Source: Apostichopus japonicus (Eukaryota > Echinodermata > Holothuroidea > Aspidochirotida > Stichopodidae). From it: a stretch of 64,000 nt of DNA. The position numbers and the translations under genes are program-made. The notes below the pieces were generated by a model. That model was not told the origin of the DNA and did not search any database. It saw only the letters and a program-made list of their open reading frames with translations. The stretch spans positions 30,955,501-31,019,500 of the forward strand of contig NC_092568.1 in the NCBI RefSeq assembly GCF_037975245.1, given 5' to 3'. Shown here in pieces: positions 47,501 to 60,176 of the stretch (position 1 is the first letter of the stretch; every line of letters starts with the position of its first letter).

Positions 47501-47538
47501 AGACCATGGAAAAGAGGAAGAGAATGGGTTTAGCCTGA
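44422..47538 (+). CDS. CMC2: COX assembly factor CMC2 (twin CX9C protein), complete, 3 exons
   Basis: This is a small protein of the mitochondrial intermembrane space, imported and oxidised through the MIA40 disulfide relay and needed for cytochrome c oxidase biogenesis. Exons 44422-44502, 45679-45750 and 47470-47538 join in phase 0 at both junctions to give 73 aa (human about 79). The start MHPDLSSNLHTDECN matches the human N-terminus MHPDLSPHLHTEECN. The twin motif is exact: C14-X9-C24 and C37-X9-C47, with HPFKKYLGHCN corresponding to human ILKFFGYCN and NQCLKRE to RKCLKNE. The C-terminus is a Lys/Arg-rich helix ending RKRMGLA. There is no cleavable presequence, as expected. Intron 2 contains an antisense Gypsy-type gag remnant. 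It diverges from MRPL4, which also acts in mitochondria. Confidence 0.94.
45679..45750 (+). CDS. CMC2: CMC2 exon 2
   Basis: Twenty-four codons, HPFKKYLGHCNIANEAVNQC then LKRE, hold the second CX9C pair. The acceptor is TTCTCTTTTCAG and the donor AGAGAG|GTTAGT. Confidence 0.94.
46250..46700 (-). mobile_element. Remnant of an LTR retrotransposon: LTR end, tRNA-Leu primer site, gag
   Basis: Thirty bases 5' of the gag ATG, on the minus strand, is TGGTGTCAG (46591-46599). It is the complement of a tRNA-Leu 3' end and the primer-binding site used by the Mag/SURL lineage. Immediately before it is sequence ending ATAACA, as expected of an LTR end, with AATAAA about 40 bp further back. The LTR start may be TGTGATGATGG near 46680, but an 81 bp LTR would be unusually short, so it is probably truncated. 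Degenerate gag reaches about 46250 and no second LTR was seen. Confidence 0.6.
46381..46560 (-). pseudogene. Ty3/Gypsy-type retrotransposon gag N-terminus, truncated
   Basis: A 59-codon open stretch starts MDQLKPPNGLSLEGNISANW and contains a KASLFLHVMGDDAID block. Both are hallmarks of the N-terminal gag region of chordate and marine-invertebrate Gypsy elements (start MD.LKPP..L.LEGN...NW, then LLH..G..A). It ends at a TAA. Traces of the following gag sequence continue to about 46250 in shifted frames with further stops. No protease or polymerase domain was found, so this is a dead fragment. It is antisense in CMC2 intron 2. Confidence 0.72.
47470..47538 (+). CDS. CMC2: CMC2 exon 3
   Basis: Twenty-two codons, REQKRLENKIKTMEKRKRMG then LA, and a TGA. 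The acceptor is CTACTTTCCACAG. The basic helical tail matches the character of the family C-terminus but not its exact sequence. Confidence 0.87.
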   Translation, partial: REQKRLENKIKTMEKRKRMGLA

Positions 47539-48086
47539 GAGGTGACAAATGTTGCAAATAATTGCAACTTAGAAGAGATGGATCTGATACAGATGCAAGG
47601 AAGCCTCGAGGATAATGTCCTGAAGTAGGTTTGTAAGAGAAGCAGAGCAGTGGAGAACAATTTCATGGACAATCAATGAGGATGAACTGAAAGCTACAAG
47701 TTGTGGTAAACTATGCCCAAGAGCAACAACCGAGTGAAAAGGTTCAGAATATTTTGTGCATTGTTGTTGTATGATTTTAAATACCTTGTGACTTATTATT
47801 AGCACTGAAGATCCTTTCCTGGGTTGCAAGTTAAACATTGAACCAATGAACTTCAGGTCATGTATTCTGTTGAACAAGCTAAATGGTCAAGAAGTCTCTT
47901 CCGTTAGTAATGAGGAAACAATGTCAGATGTGATTTCTCCTCATTAATTGAGGCAAGAGTAGACAAGAGTTATACATCTTCAATGCTCCCCAATCAATAG
48001 ACTATTTAAACTGCATCCTGTTTGCTCCACCATTACAGTTACATACAAATTGAAATGTTTGGTGTATCGTTAGCCTTCACATTATA

Positions 48087-48092
48087 AATAAA
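48087..48092 (+). promoter_or_regulatory. CMC2: Possible CMC2 polyadenylation signal
   Basis: This AATAAA lies about 550 bp after the CMC2 stop; assignment is by position only. Confidence 0.28.
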
Positions 48093-51000
48093 ATACCAAC
48101 CTACTCTTCTTTTCAAACTGTGTTGTCCGAACTAAACCAATTTGATATAGATCCTGCATGCTTACAATAATCTATACTTAATGTGCAATGTCCCCCTCTA
48201 TTCAGCTTTTTTATATGACTCATATCAGTATATCCATTGAATAACCCTGCTGTGTCCTATAGCAACTTTAATTGAGTTTTGTATCCCAACTGGGCTGAAT
48301 TCATGCATATTGCAGTAAAATATACAGTATTAAATATGGATGAGTGTCTAGGTGTTGTAGGGATGTTTCTCATTGCATAAATACATCTTACCAATGCTAA
48401 ATTCAAACTCATTGACAGCCACAACATATGTATCTTCTGGTCTATAGTTAGCAAAATATTTTTCCCTTCAGAGACAATTAGGCTATAAATGTCATTCTCA
48501 TGAGTCCCTGTAGAATGTTAACTATGCCTATAATTCATAATTCACCTTTGTTTTGTCACTTTTGAAGAAAAGAAAATGACACATGGATTCTTTCACTTGT
48601 CAGCAGCAACTAGATTATTTGTATGCAATGTCATTGACAGAATCAGTAACAAAGGTGGCTCATGTATGATGTTATTTTATTACCCTGTGTTACTAAATAT
48701 ATGGTTTTAATAATGTTACATAGTATTAAAGACCATCCCAGTTTGTTTTCAGAGATCTTCTTGACTCTTTGGTGCACTTTAAAGACTCCATGGGTTAACA
48801 GAAAGGAGATAATTGTACATGGTGCATTTGGGCAGGTATGATTCTGGTCAAAAGTAATGCTGTTAGAGACCAAGGAGGATGGAAACAATCTTCAATACAA
48901 TCATGTTGATAAAATCATCTTGACCTGGCTCTTATCTTTCTTTGCATTTTATGTTCAGTTGCCACCTCACCAAGTCATGTAATATAATGTCACATAACTG
49001 GATGCGTGACTATGAGATCCTCGTGGATATAACCGCAATAGCTGACCCTAAATTGTAGTTTGGTTTAGTTAGTTTAGTAGAAAAAAAGGATCAGGAGGGA
49101 CACTCAAGTCCCCATCAAGTACCATATAGGAGAATAAAAAAACTGACGATACAAAAACTCAGACCGGATTAAAATAAACTTGTATTCAATATTAGACAAA
49201 ATTCAGTGTCCCACAAAGTTAATGCTATGCCCCTTTTATTTATTTTTTTAACTCTTTTTTTTTTATCATTGACAAACCTTTGCAGAGTTTGAACAATTCA
49301 GTTGTTCCAGGTACATTTGTTGGTGGACTTAAGTTGCAGAATATTTCCAGGTTCATTTATCTCGCCTTTTTGCTACTCTGATGTGCCAAGGTCGTTTACA
49401 AATGCAGCTTTTAGTACTCTGCAAAACTTGGTTATTGAACTTAGATATTGCCTACCAGCATATTTCCTTTTCAGCTCATTTCCATATGGCCCAATTCCCG
49501 AACTTGATAGGATATCTGGCACTACACATAGTCAACACTGTGCACCTTCATCCAGATACTTCAGATAAATGTTTACTTCTCTCAATCACATCATACTTCT
49601 TTTTTTTTGTTTCATGAAACAAAACCTGCAGAATCACATTACTTACATGTTTGAACTCCTGGAAGTCAGGCTTGTTGCCTGGGAACAGTGTATAATAACC
49701 TGTAGTGAAGTCTGTGTGTTATGTACCTTTCTACCACAATGTAACTCAAGAATTCCAAACCAGCTATTTTAAAGCAGCAGGATGTGCATTTGGTTGAATT
49801 CGTATCAGAGCTACCAAGTATTTCTAAAAATTTAAGACACATCTTACTCCATCGAATGAAGTGATAATAAAGTAATGACTGATTACATTGTGTCATCAAT
49901 GTTTCATCACAGAAATGCTTTTCATTACATGTTAATACTATCTGGATGAATTTCTTCAAGGAGTTTGCTCAGTGCTGGTGCTTGAAATAAACTTGACAAG
50001 ATTGTCTTGGGATTAAGGTATCGAACAATTGATCAAAATCAACTCAAAAAAAATGCCTTGTAACCATTTGCTGTAATTGTGGCTTTTTTTTCTCTACAAT
50101 ATGATTATATTCAGTAATATTGTACTTATGTATTTGCAGCACATTTTGCTCCAACAAATTATAGGGATATTTTCATTTTTTTTATAACATTGTCCAGCCC
50201 AGACTTCACACTGTTCTGTGCTATCTAAACGTTAGAGTAAGATATTGAAACGTTAATAAATATGCATAAAAAGAACACAAACACACTGAAAGATTAAAGG
50301 GAGAAAAGAATTACAATTCTTTAAATACAACCGCTTGAATGTATTTGAATGTATTTATTAAAGGTTGATATTTAACAGATCATATATTTTCAATAATTGT
50401 AAATTATGACAAAGTTGAAATGGGTAGATAATAATGATAATGTGGGTGTGTCTATAGTAGAAAGATGAACTGAAAGATTATACAGAGACATTGGATCATA
50501 GTAGATACTATATCACTTGGAACCCTGTCCAGAAATAGTGGTTACCCAGCAGCCCTCTACAACCCCCCCCCCTCTCCATATGCATATATGCAAATGTATG
50601 AACATAGAAAAGTGACAGCAGGTAAATGAATAAAAAGAAAATATTTATTGTGTCAGCAAAGAGCAATGATTCAGGATGCAAATTACAGACTCAGATTTAA
50701 GTAGAAAATGTTCAATTTTCAAATCTCTTACTTGGAGGGAAATGTTCTTGACGTTAGGCATTTGATGCAACTAACTTTTGGGAAATATTTTGTTACATTT
50801 GATCATGATGAAAATGTTTTCTTTTCTATTTGTTTCCAAACAAATCAGATGCCAAACATGAAAAAGAAATCAAAACAGGAGATCTTGATACAAGATTCAA
50901 ATTTGTGTATCACAATTCAAATTGATTTCCTTGAAAGGAGATGAAACTACTTGATATCTCTAGCACTGATGGTAATTGACATGTGGCAGAAAATTTGACA

Positions 51001-53631
51001 GAAAATGTCCACAACAACGTTGCATAGTATAACTGAGATTCTACTAAACATGGTTGATAATCGGTGTACTTTCCAGTTTGATTAACAGTGTTATTAACAG
51101 CTGAAACCGGGTACAATCCAAACAATTCAATAGAATAAAATACTAGTTTATCAGTCAAAAATCTAGTCTTATTTATCAATACTGGATTCTTTATAGATAC
51201 ACTAAATTATTTTGCTTCACTCTGTCTTGGAGTGTACCTTTATATCATGTAAAATGTACACCTAACAGGTACCCTCCCACCCTGCCCAACCCCCACCTTC
51301 AATCCAACAAAGAGATAACTGTGGATATAACCTCATGGTTACACCTTTACTCAGTGAGTTTTAAATTGTTTAATGTCCCACCAATTACACATGAATGTTT
51401 TATCACATTTGCACGTTCTTATGCATACTTTCCTCATTCCTGAGTGTTTTCTTTTAGTACAAGGTCTTCTCAATGACTACACTGTTGTAGGATGAATTTA
51501 TATTGTCGTGTGGAATAGCAAATTCACAACAATGATGATTATGCAAAAATATGCTTTAATGACCGACCTTAACAGCAAATGGCAGCCACACATACATCTA
51601 GCTGTACTAGCTGATTTATCTTTAACATTCAAAATAGGTCATGATTTCAAATTAATATTCATGAAGACATGTCATTTACCAAATGCACTTTTCAAAATCC
51701 ATGGCCTTCAAAAATAACAGATGTGATGCATTTACTTTCATTCAAGAGTTCAATGGACCATTTTTTTTGGCAAACAAAAGTTCTTTTGAATATTAATGGT
51801 AGGAAACCATCGTTATCATCATCAACATCAAACATAAAATTCTCAGAAAAATATAAACAAAGCTGGTAGCGGCATTAATTTATCTACTGTGGAGATACAA
51901 TAAAAGAAAGAACAAAAAGTACAATTAGTCGGTGAATGAAATCGTTTGGAATTGGATAATCAATTTTTATTAGCCTCATCCATTATACATATCAAATATG
52001 AACTTTGTCATCAAAAGTGCAGACACTTTTGAAGAATTGCAATATTGATGAGGTTAGATCAAGACATTCAACGAAAAGCATATGCTGTGTTTATATATCA
52101 CACTCTCGTATAAGATAAGCCATGATCAAAAATTATACATTTGGAAGTTTCCAAATTAAGATGCTCACTGATGGACAAGATTGTCATTTATGTAATCAAC
52201 TGATAAAAATGCAGCTTTTCACAGGCTTATTTTTAGTTGTATATCTTCGTACATTTGAGGGTCTCTGTAATGTTTCTGCAGTAACTGAATGGAGGCTCTA
52301 AGATGGTGTCTAGTCATTCTACATGTAACCTGGAAGATATCCTAGTAGCTATTCTGCCACCTTGCCACCATCTCAAGCTTTGACCAATAAATAAATGAAG
52401 AAAACAATATGATCTTGGCAAACTCTCAGGGAAGGAGTAATGAAATTCTTTGGCAGTGAAAGCACACAAAAGCAGATCTTCATCAAAATCCTTATGTGTA
52501 TTTATCTTTGACAATTATTTTGTCTAAAACAAGGAATAAAATTATTTTTGACTTTAATATAGCCGTGTCTGTAGAGGAACATCCAACTACAATAGAGGTG
52601 CAACCAGCTTTGTAATTGTAAGCTTTAACCACTCAAGTCAACCTTAACCAAAATAGTCAATATTAATAACTGAAATTTATCAGAAATTTATTTATCTATG
52701 AAATTTTTCATCTATGATATTTTTCATCTAACGAAATTGATCTGAAATTGATTAATCTATGAAGTTTTGTCAGATGGTTTGCAATAATTGACCAAACTTA
52801 ACGATGCAACCAATTAATCAGATTTAGAAACCACTGTCCGGAGCTGTATTCATTCAAAGTCATTATTTGAGGAGTAGGTAATAACTAAATCCAATGCAGA
52901 TAAAGCTTTTTTTAAAATAATTTTATTGATAATGCTTTTGTCGCTGATCATGGCTTTTCATATTAAAAACACCAAAATGATTTTGATTGGAAGAGGTCTA
53001 AATCATGAGTTTCTGTTCTTCATGGACCAATAAGAGAGTTGCCCGCGACACAGACGTGTATTACTTGTGTACTTAGCACTTCGTAATACCTATTATATTC
53101 ACATCGGTTGCACAGATAAGTAAGAGAGGGGAGGAGTAAACCTTACAAAATTTGGAAGGGAAACTTGTTCAGAAATGTTTAGACAAGTGTAAAGTACTAC
53201 AGCATTTACACTGACAACAAATAAAATAAAATTATATTACAAAAAAAAACAAAAAACTATCACGCATGGCACAATAGTGGTTCTAACGAAAGTGAAGAGA
53301 TGGTTTTTATTTAAAAATAATCACTTTTTAATGAATTATACATCAGATCTGTGAGTTTATGTGGGTTCTCTATCATAAATATGTTATACAACAACAGAGC
53401 AACTTTCACGATATGCCAATATAAAACTAAAAGATTTAGATTAATATAGTTCCATAATCAACAGAAACTATACAAACAGGATCAACACACATGAAATATG
53501 TTTTATAATTCAAGTTAGCATAATTAACCATTTTGAATGAAAAATCATGTGAATGTCCACTGAGAAATGTGTCTTGATTCTAAAAATATGACTGTTAAAT
53601 GGTTGAAATCAAAATTTGTCTCTGATTTCTT

Positions 53632-53680
53632 CAAATATTACAAATATTCAAATATTACAAATATTCAAATATTACAGCCA
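53632..53680 (+). repeat. 17 bp tandem repeat (CAAATATTACAAATATT)
   Basis: Three copies just downstream of the PPP1R21 stop (within about 220 bp), inside its probable 3' UTR or flank. Confidence 0.75.
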
Positions 53681-53854
53681 ACAGTCAATGACAATGGATG
53701 TGAGAGGGAGGTAGCAGACAACATCGTTACTACCATGGTTCAGTCTTCTTCCTATCAATGACTCTATCCATAGAATAATCAATTTTATCCTTGAACGAAA
53801 GAATCGCTCCCCCACTTTCAATGCAATGTGAGCTATGACGGTGCAATCGAGTCT

Positions 53855-53890
53855 TCATTTCCCTTTACCCTTCTTTGGTTGTGGCTTTTG
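53855..53890 (-). CDS. PPP1R21: PPP1R21 terminal exon
   Basis: Eleven codons QKPQPKKGKGK and a TGA follow the acceptor CACTCCTGCAG, in phase with the previous exon. The call rests on phase and the family's lysine-rich C-terminus. Confidence 0.76.
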   Translation of the reverse strand, partial: QKPQPKKGKGK

Positions 53891-54610
53891 CTGCAGGAGT
53901 GAAAGGAAAAAAAGGTGCTGATCAGTATTGAACCCACAGGGAAGGGGGGTGTGGGGGTAGGAGGAGAAGGGAGGGATGATTATTTTCGCTTCCTTGTTTT
54001 TCGACTTGGGGATATTTTAGTATTGGTTTGCCAGGCTTCTGCGTTCACATCCAATGTGTCTAACCCTATTGAATAATGCACCTTTCAGACCTCATTGTCT
54101 TATATGAATATTCCTTTACCAAAAAGATGGTTTAACTCCTCCCTCCCCACCCCCCACCCCTGTTGGGAAACTTGTTTTACCTAGCTAATTCTTCACCCAT
54201 TTTGGGTGATTTCTCTTACTAAATTTATCTACAAAGTTTTACTTTCAAAGTTAGAGACAGGTCCAATGTGCCACCATGAAAAGGAAAGTCTTGCCTATTA
54301 AGCAGAAATGTATTGTGCTCACAGTAAATTTACCAAATACCAACAAATAAAACATGTTTTTATATTTAAAATATATAATTAAATCATATAAAAACTTATT
54401 TTTTTTATATAAATTTAATGAACAAAGAAAATATGAAATTTTGCTTAAAAATTAGTTAATTATGCCAACATTGCTAATTACCTGCAGTGCTATCCTCAGG
54501 GCATCGTTTTCATCCTTTTGAGCCGCTAGCCTCTTGTCCATCTCACAGACATGATCACTCATCGCCTCCAGCTGGGCAGCATAATTTCTTCTGACCACTT
54601 GTGAATCATC
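53855..54610 (-). CDS. PPP1R21: PPP1R21 (KLRAQ/FERRY complex subunit), C-terminal two exons
   Basis: PPP1R21 is a coiled-coil endosomal protein, a subunit of the Rab5-effector FERRY complex that links early endosomes with mRNAs. Exons 54610-54482 and 53890-53855 (minus strand) join in phase 0 and encode 54 residues and a TGA. NYAAQLEAMSDHVCEMDKRL and AAQKDENDALRIAL align with the human C-terminal SYEDQLSMMSDHLCSMNETL and SKQREEIDTLK. The end QKPQPKKGKGK is a lysine-rich tail like the human GNSKKNKSR. The earlier exons were not found in 54611-64000 and are presumably in that interval unrecognised or beyond the edge. It converges on CMC2. Confidence 0.83.
54482..54610 (-). CDS. PPP1R21: PPP1R21 penultimate exon
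   Basis: Forty-three codons form a heptad-rich helix containing LEAMSDHVCEMDKRLAAQKD. The acceptor is CATTTTAG and the donor CTGCAG|GTAATT, phase 0 at both ends. Confidence 0.85.
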
Positions 54611-57342
54611 CTAAAATGACCAAAAACACCCAAAATTATCACTGTAATTAGATCCTAAATAATGCATATTACACTCTGTGTGAATTTTTTAAAGGCCATC
54701 AGTGCTGCCCCCAAATATGCTAGGAAGTCAAATAAATAATAATGGTCACCCATACTCAAATGTTAACAAGCATTTCTATTGTCAAGTGTTGTAAAATATA
54801 GTGAGACACTTTGAGATATTGAATTGTCTATTTCTAATGCTCGTTAATGAATAATTAGTTTGTGGATCAGAGCCTCTAGGGAAGTACATTTGAAAACTAC
54901 TAAGCAATTATTAGTAATTGTTAAAAATGTGGGACCAATGATACTGATGAACTTTAATATTTCAAACACATATCGGTTGAGAAAGGGGTTTTATAAGTTC
55001 AGAGCAAATCTTTGTCATATCTCTCTATCTTATTCAAATTAATAAATGAAGAGTGCCTAGAGGGCCTTTTCTCTGTACTAAAGCTATCTAGATGATACAA
55101 TTTGATGAAAGTTAGAGGGATTACACAGTCACACATACAATAAAAACATTTAATGCAATGCTCTCTTTCAGAATTTCTCTGATAAAAAAAAATCAATTGC
55201 CATGGTTTAATTTCAAAAGGTTGTGAAAGACATTGTATGTAACAGTTTTCATAGTTCCATCAGGATGTTGAACTCTCCCTGGTGACTCCTAGCTTCTCAA
55301 CTCCATTTTGTGGACCCTAGGGATAACTACAGACTGGGGAAATAATTGCCAATGACCTCAGGCCTAAACATTGATTGAAGATCTACCACTGCTGACATCA
55401 TATTAATCATCCTACATCAATTAATAATACAATCTTTCACAAATGTGCCACAAAAAAAAAAAAAAATTATCAGTTCAAAGCTGGCCAAACTAAGAAGAAA
55501 TGAATGTGTTTCTGAAAACTCCACTGACTTTAAAGATACTTATAACACTGCCTTTTTCAAAGTCAGTGAAGCACACTTGAAAGTTGAAACTCCAGACATT
55601 TCCTACGACCCAATTTACCAGAACCCTCTAATTTATCAAACAATGAATACTGTCTGAAGTACTACAGAACATTGCCCCATCATTTTCTTTAACTGAACTA
55701 ATATTAACTAAAAGTGCATTGCCATCCACTGTACTTTTTACATCCAGAGGAAAAATGAAAAAAATAAAAATAAAAAAAAAAAAAAGAAGAAGGGAAAATT
55801 GAGAGTACTGGCACCTGGGAGCGTCCAAACAAATAATTTGAAGGCGGAGAACATAAAACAGTGGTAGTTTCATAATTAAAGATTTACAGCACTCAGGACA
55901 GATGGGGAGAAATTGAGAGGATATGCCAATTGAATATTGCCATTGTTAGATGGGAGAGAAAAAAAAAACCCAAGAAAGTTCATCGTTCTTAAGGGAACTT
56001 GCTAGTACTTTTGGCACCCAAAGTGATCAGTTATGCTATAAGACTTTCAAGAGAAGACTCATCATGCTCTATGATACCAGTTTAAAATTTTAATGACTTG
56101 AGATTCAATTTGCAATAATATAAAACAAAGAAGAAACAGACAAGGAGAAGAAAAGAAAGAAAGGAAAAACAATGACAGCAGGATGAGTTATATTATAACA
56201 AGAACCCTTCATTAATTTACAATTCACGATTAATCAAGGATAATTTTGTGCCTCCTTCAACAACTGTGGCTAAAGAGGTCATTGGCATATATATACATGA
56301 GAGTCAGAAGATGATAAATTAAAAAAAAAAAATTAAAAAAAAAGGAAGAAAGAAACAGGCACGTGCACTGAGACGCTTTTTAGAATGATATAAGTGTTAC
56401 AATATATGCCGAAGCTGCGTTCTCAAAAAACAGGTCATCCAACCCGATATTAAAACGCAGAAGAGCACTCTCATCCAATCAAGACTTGCTTCAGGTCAAG
56501 CTAGGTGGATTCACTCTAGCGGACCTGTATAAAATGTTAAAAATGTGCTTTGAACAGTTCTTGCCCGAAAGATGGAAGTGCACACGTGTATTTATAGGTC
56601 TAACGAAGGTTATTACATGCAGTGGTGTACTTTTCTAAAATTCACAACAGGATTTAGTCTGATATAAAACTATGTGTCAGTTATCCCTGTTTGCTGATGA
56701 CATGTCAATAACTTTTTTTCCTTACAGAAGTATTCGGTTCTATTTTGGTCTTCTTCATGAATAGAGAGGTTATTATGCATAAATTAATATAGGCCGACTC
56801 TTGCAAACTTGGCCTTGACATAGAAAAAAACATTGAAAGGGATCAGAGTGAAGTACAAAAGTCACAGAAAGTCTATCTGTATAGTTTAACCTTGCATGTA
56901 CTATATATTGTACTATAGATATTAATATTTCATATCTCAAAACGAAATTGAAACTCCCGGGAAATAGTAAACCTTGCATGCATACATGCACTATATATTT
57001 AGTAATTAGTTCAAGAAGGGTTATCATAGTGAGCATATGTATCAACAGATAGATGTATTAACAGTAGACTTGATTTAAAATTCCATGAAAAGTGCATATA
57101 TATATAGATTCAACTCTTAATACCAGCATATCTATTGTCTAAATGGAACAAGAAATATTGACACCAAAACTGCAAGCTATCGAATGCACTTTTCAGGCAG
57201 CATTTTAATTATATTTTCAACTTGAAAAGTGTATCAAACTGATCGCTGTCTGTTCTTATCAAGGTCATCAGAATTGGCCCCCAAAGTTTAGGTTTTGCTA
57301 GACATGTTGCTAGACATTTTCAAATGTTACTTTCCCTCAGCC

Positions 57343-57465
57343 AAGTTCTGACTCTTCTACTTTTGCACAGATGTTCAGGAACTATGTTAAAATTAGACAA
57401 ATAAATGTCTTATATTTGGATAACCATGTTTCGAGTGAGATTAAAAATGCTTGTTGAAATTGATC
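57343..57465 (+). repeat. Direct repeat, copy 1
   Basis: About 123 bp from AAGTTCTGACTCTTCTA to GCTTGTTGAAATTGATCA, repeated at 58080-58204 with roughly a dozen differences. The copies are 737 bp apart. Confidence 0.8.
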
Positions 57466-58079
57466 ATGTGTGACCATTATGTGATATTCTAGCATATTTT
57501 GGGGCAATACTACATGATGGCCTGCAATGGAGAACTTTGCTCAACACCATCATTTATTTCTACGACGTTCAGTTTTAAATGGATACTCTAGAGGAAAATT
57601 AATGTTTGACTTTAATATTAAAGAAGAACATATTATAAACATGCTGGTGAAATTAATAAGCAATACCAACATTTTTTTAATAATTTTTTTATTGAACTGT
57701 AACTTTTTGTACATAAGTGAATTTTTTTATTTTCCCACATTTATTGTTTTGACCATGGGTAATTAGGTTAATTACCATGACTCAAACTAAGTTTGCTGTC
57801 CTTTGTGCTCACTCTGCAGGTTAAAACCAGCAGATTATTCACCAGGAGGGGCGAAATAGATAATAAATTGATGAACTTGTCTTCTAATACAGTCTTACAA
57901 TGGCATTGATGCCAGTATATTAAAATATCAATGAAAGACAAAAGCGCAAATTAAAAGATATGCCATTGTAGTGGTATATTAAATGACATCAAATACTGAT
58001 AAAATGGAAAAGGCACTCGCTGGAAAAGTTGACTAGCCTTTCCCCCTTCCTTAGAATTAATCTTCTCAAATTTCTTCGC

Positions 58080-58204
58080 AAGTTCTGACTCTTCTATTTT
58101 TTCACAGACATTCAGGAACTGTATTAAAAATTAGACAAATGAATGTCTCATGTTTGGATTACCATGTTTCAAGTGAGATTAAAAATGCTTGTTGAAATTG
58201 ATCA
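58080..58204 (+). repeat. Direct repeat, copy 2
   Basis: Second copy of the 57343-57465 segment. It is followed by a short local duplication of CTCAAAAACCTGTAAAT-like sequence (58202-58250). Confidence 0.8.
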
Positions 58205-59945
58205 AAAACCTGTAAATCAAAACCCTGTATTGCTCAAAAACCTGTAAATGAACCCATGAAACAGAAAATGTCCGTTCCATCTATTTCAATCCTTACATCA
58301 AATTTTTTAGACTGCACCACTATTAAAATCTTTCCGAAAACCCCAACCATGTTTTAATATAGAATCTAACCACTGCCTGCATTTTTCCCCGCTTATTTTT
58401 CTGAGTATTATACTCCCGAGCAGGATCCATTACGGAAAAAGGTCAAGGTTTTGTTTTCCGAGCCAGAGACCCCTAAAAGTTTCTTTGAGACAAAACCTGG
58501 TGAATGACCACCTCCCTCCAAGTGTGTATATAATACCCCCATGAGTAAATTTACTACGGACATTAGTAATTTTGGCCTATTAAGAGCAGAAGTTCAAGTG
58601 ATATGGCCATAGAACTTGCCTGTAGGTTGAAAGTACTTTAGGGATTTAAATTTCTAATTGGATTGATTTCATAAAAAAGGAGAGAAAAAAAAAAGATGAA
58701 CTTATGAATGCATTTTGATGCTGGTCATGAGACCTGACACTATAGGCTGAGAGGTTTCTGACCTGGCAAAGATAGGGTAGTGCACCCACCATCCTAAGTA
58801 CCTGAGAGGTCACAAATTGATGTTAAAGGGTCAAATACCTTCTGACATGTAGGTCTAAAGGGCAGAGATGTTAAGAGATGTACTATTTTGTTGGCAACTT
58901 TAAAGCAACAGAGGTGATTGCACTTTGTCACAGCAGATACATAGATATATTTATAGTATATTTATGTATATATCATATATCATGGAATAAAAGGTTGTCC
59001 ATTCATTCACAGAGATAGTACATCGCAGCTGACATATGATAGCCTCCTTTTCATTACGAAACTGTTTTATATATAGTGAATAGAAAATTTAGTAGAAAAA
59101 AGTCCAGGCAATCTTCTCGATACAGTGTAGAGCTCGTTAACACCTTATCGTGCCTGGCATAGTAAGCAGCAGGATTTTCATACTTTACTCACAGATTTTG
59201 CAATGTAACTTGTTATAATGTATTCCAGTGAATAATTTCTCCAGTATCACATAGCAGAATGCTGTGCAAAGTACACAAGCATATATGGCAGATTTTGTAC
59301 ATAGAATCATATTATTTATAAACGCCAAAGCTCGTAGCCTTCAACAGTACTATGCAAAATTTTTACACTGATAGATTCCTGTATTAATATAAAGGAAAAT
59401 ATGATGGTGACAAGGTGAAAGGGGATCAGGAGGGATTTCAAAGGATTTCACTCCTAAACTACTTAAGCTTAATACAACCAATCTCTGTATTTACTCCTTA
59501 CCAACAGGGGGGGGGGGGAGAATTCCCCACTGCAAATAGCTTTCATGTGACTGTGCTACATGGAGAGAGAAGGGGGTGATCCAACTCTCCTTCGACTCAG
59601 TCGATCATGAAACTAATGCACACGAAACATTGAGATTGTCCAGGAATAATATATGTGCATGCATGCATCTCTTGCTATAACCAGTGTACACTAGATGTGT
59701 TTGTTTCATAGACCTAGCAACTCCAGTATGGATAACCATATAGACAACCAGAAACCGAAAAATGTTTAGTGGTTCCGATGCCTAAACATATTCATAATTG
59801 TGGTAAGCCATACATGTTAATAGTCATGAAATTGAGCACACCAAAACTAATAGGGATTATCTATTATTAACTAATGCGGCAACAGATAAAGGAAGGTACC
59901 AGGAATCAGTTAATATGTTGACAAAATTTAATGGCATAGTATAAA

Positions 59946-59982
59946 CAGGGAGCTGCTACTCTAAGAGAGTAGCAGCTCCCTG
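59946..59982. repeat. Perfect 17 bp stem, 3 bp loop hairpin
   Basis: CAGGGAGCTGCTACTCT, AAG, then its exact reverse complement. Outer TATA sequences pair again past a small bulge. The stem is GC-richer than its surroundings. Confidence 0.85.
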
Positions 59983-60176
59983 GTATAAAATAACTGTGTT
60001 GTATATATATGTCAGTCATTCAAATTTTAGTGAAGTAAATGCTAACACAAGAGCCCAAAGGCACTATCCAAAATTGGGTTCGGAAAAACATTAGCTCAAA
60101 ATGATTTGGGACCAAAATAGTCCAAAAATAATTTGGTTACCAAAATGTTAGGCCCAAATGGGCCTGAAATATTTAG

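Larger units (their letters stand above)
47539..53854. other. Interval between convergent CMC2 and PPP1R21
   Basis: 6.3 kb including both 3' UTRs. No coding exon was recognised on either strand; the minus ORFs at 47457-47877 overlap the CMC2 last exon antisense and look like chance. There is a 10-base C run at 50563. Confidence 0.5.

Noticed and set aside
47457-47877. Two minus-strand ORFs (71 and 102 codons)
   Set aside because: They lie antisense to the CMC2 last exon and 3' UTR and have no family features.
56440-56540. GC-richer segment examined as a PPP1R21 exon
   Set aside because: All frames near the candidate splice sites carry early stops and no family match.
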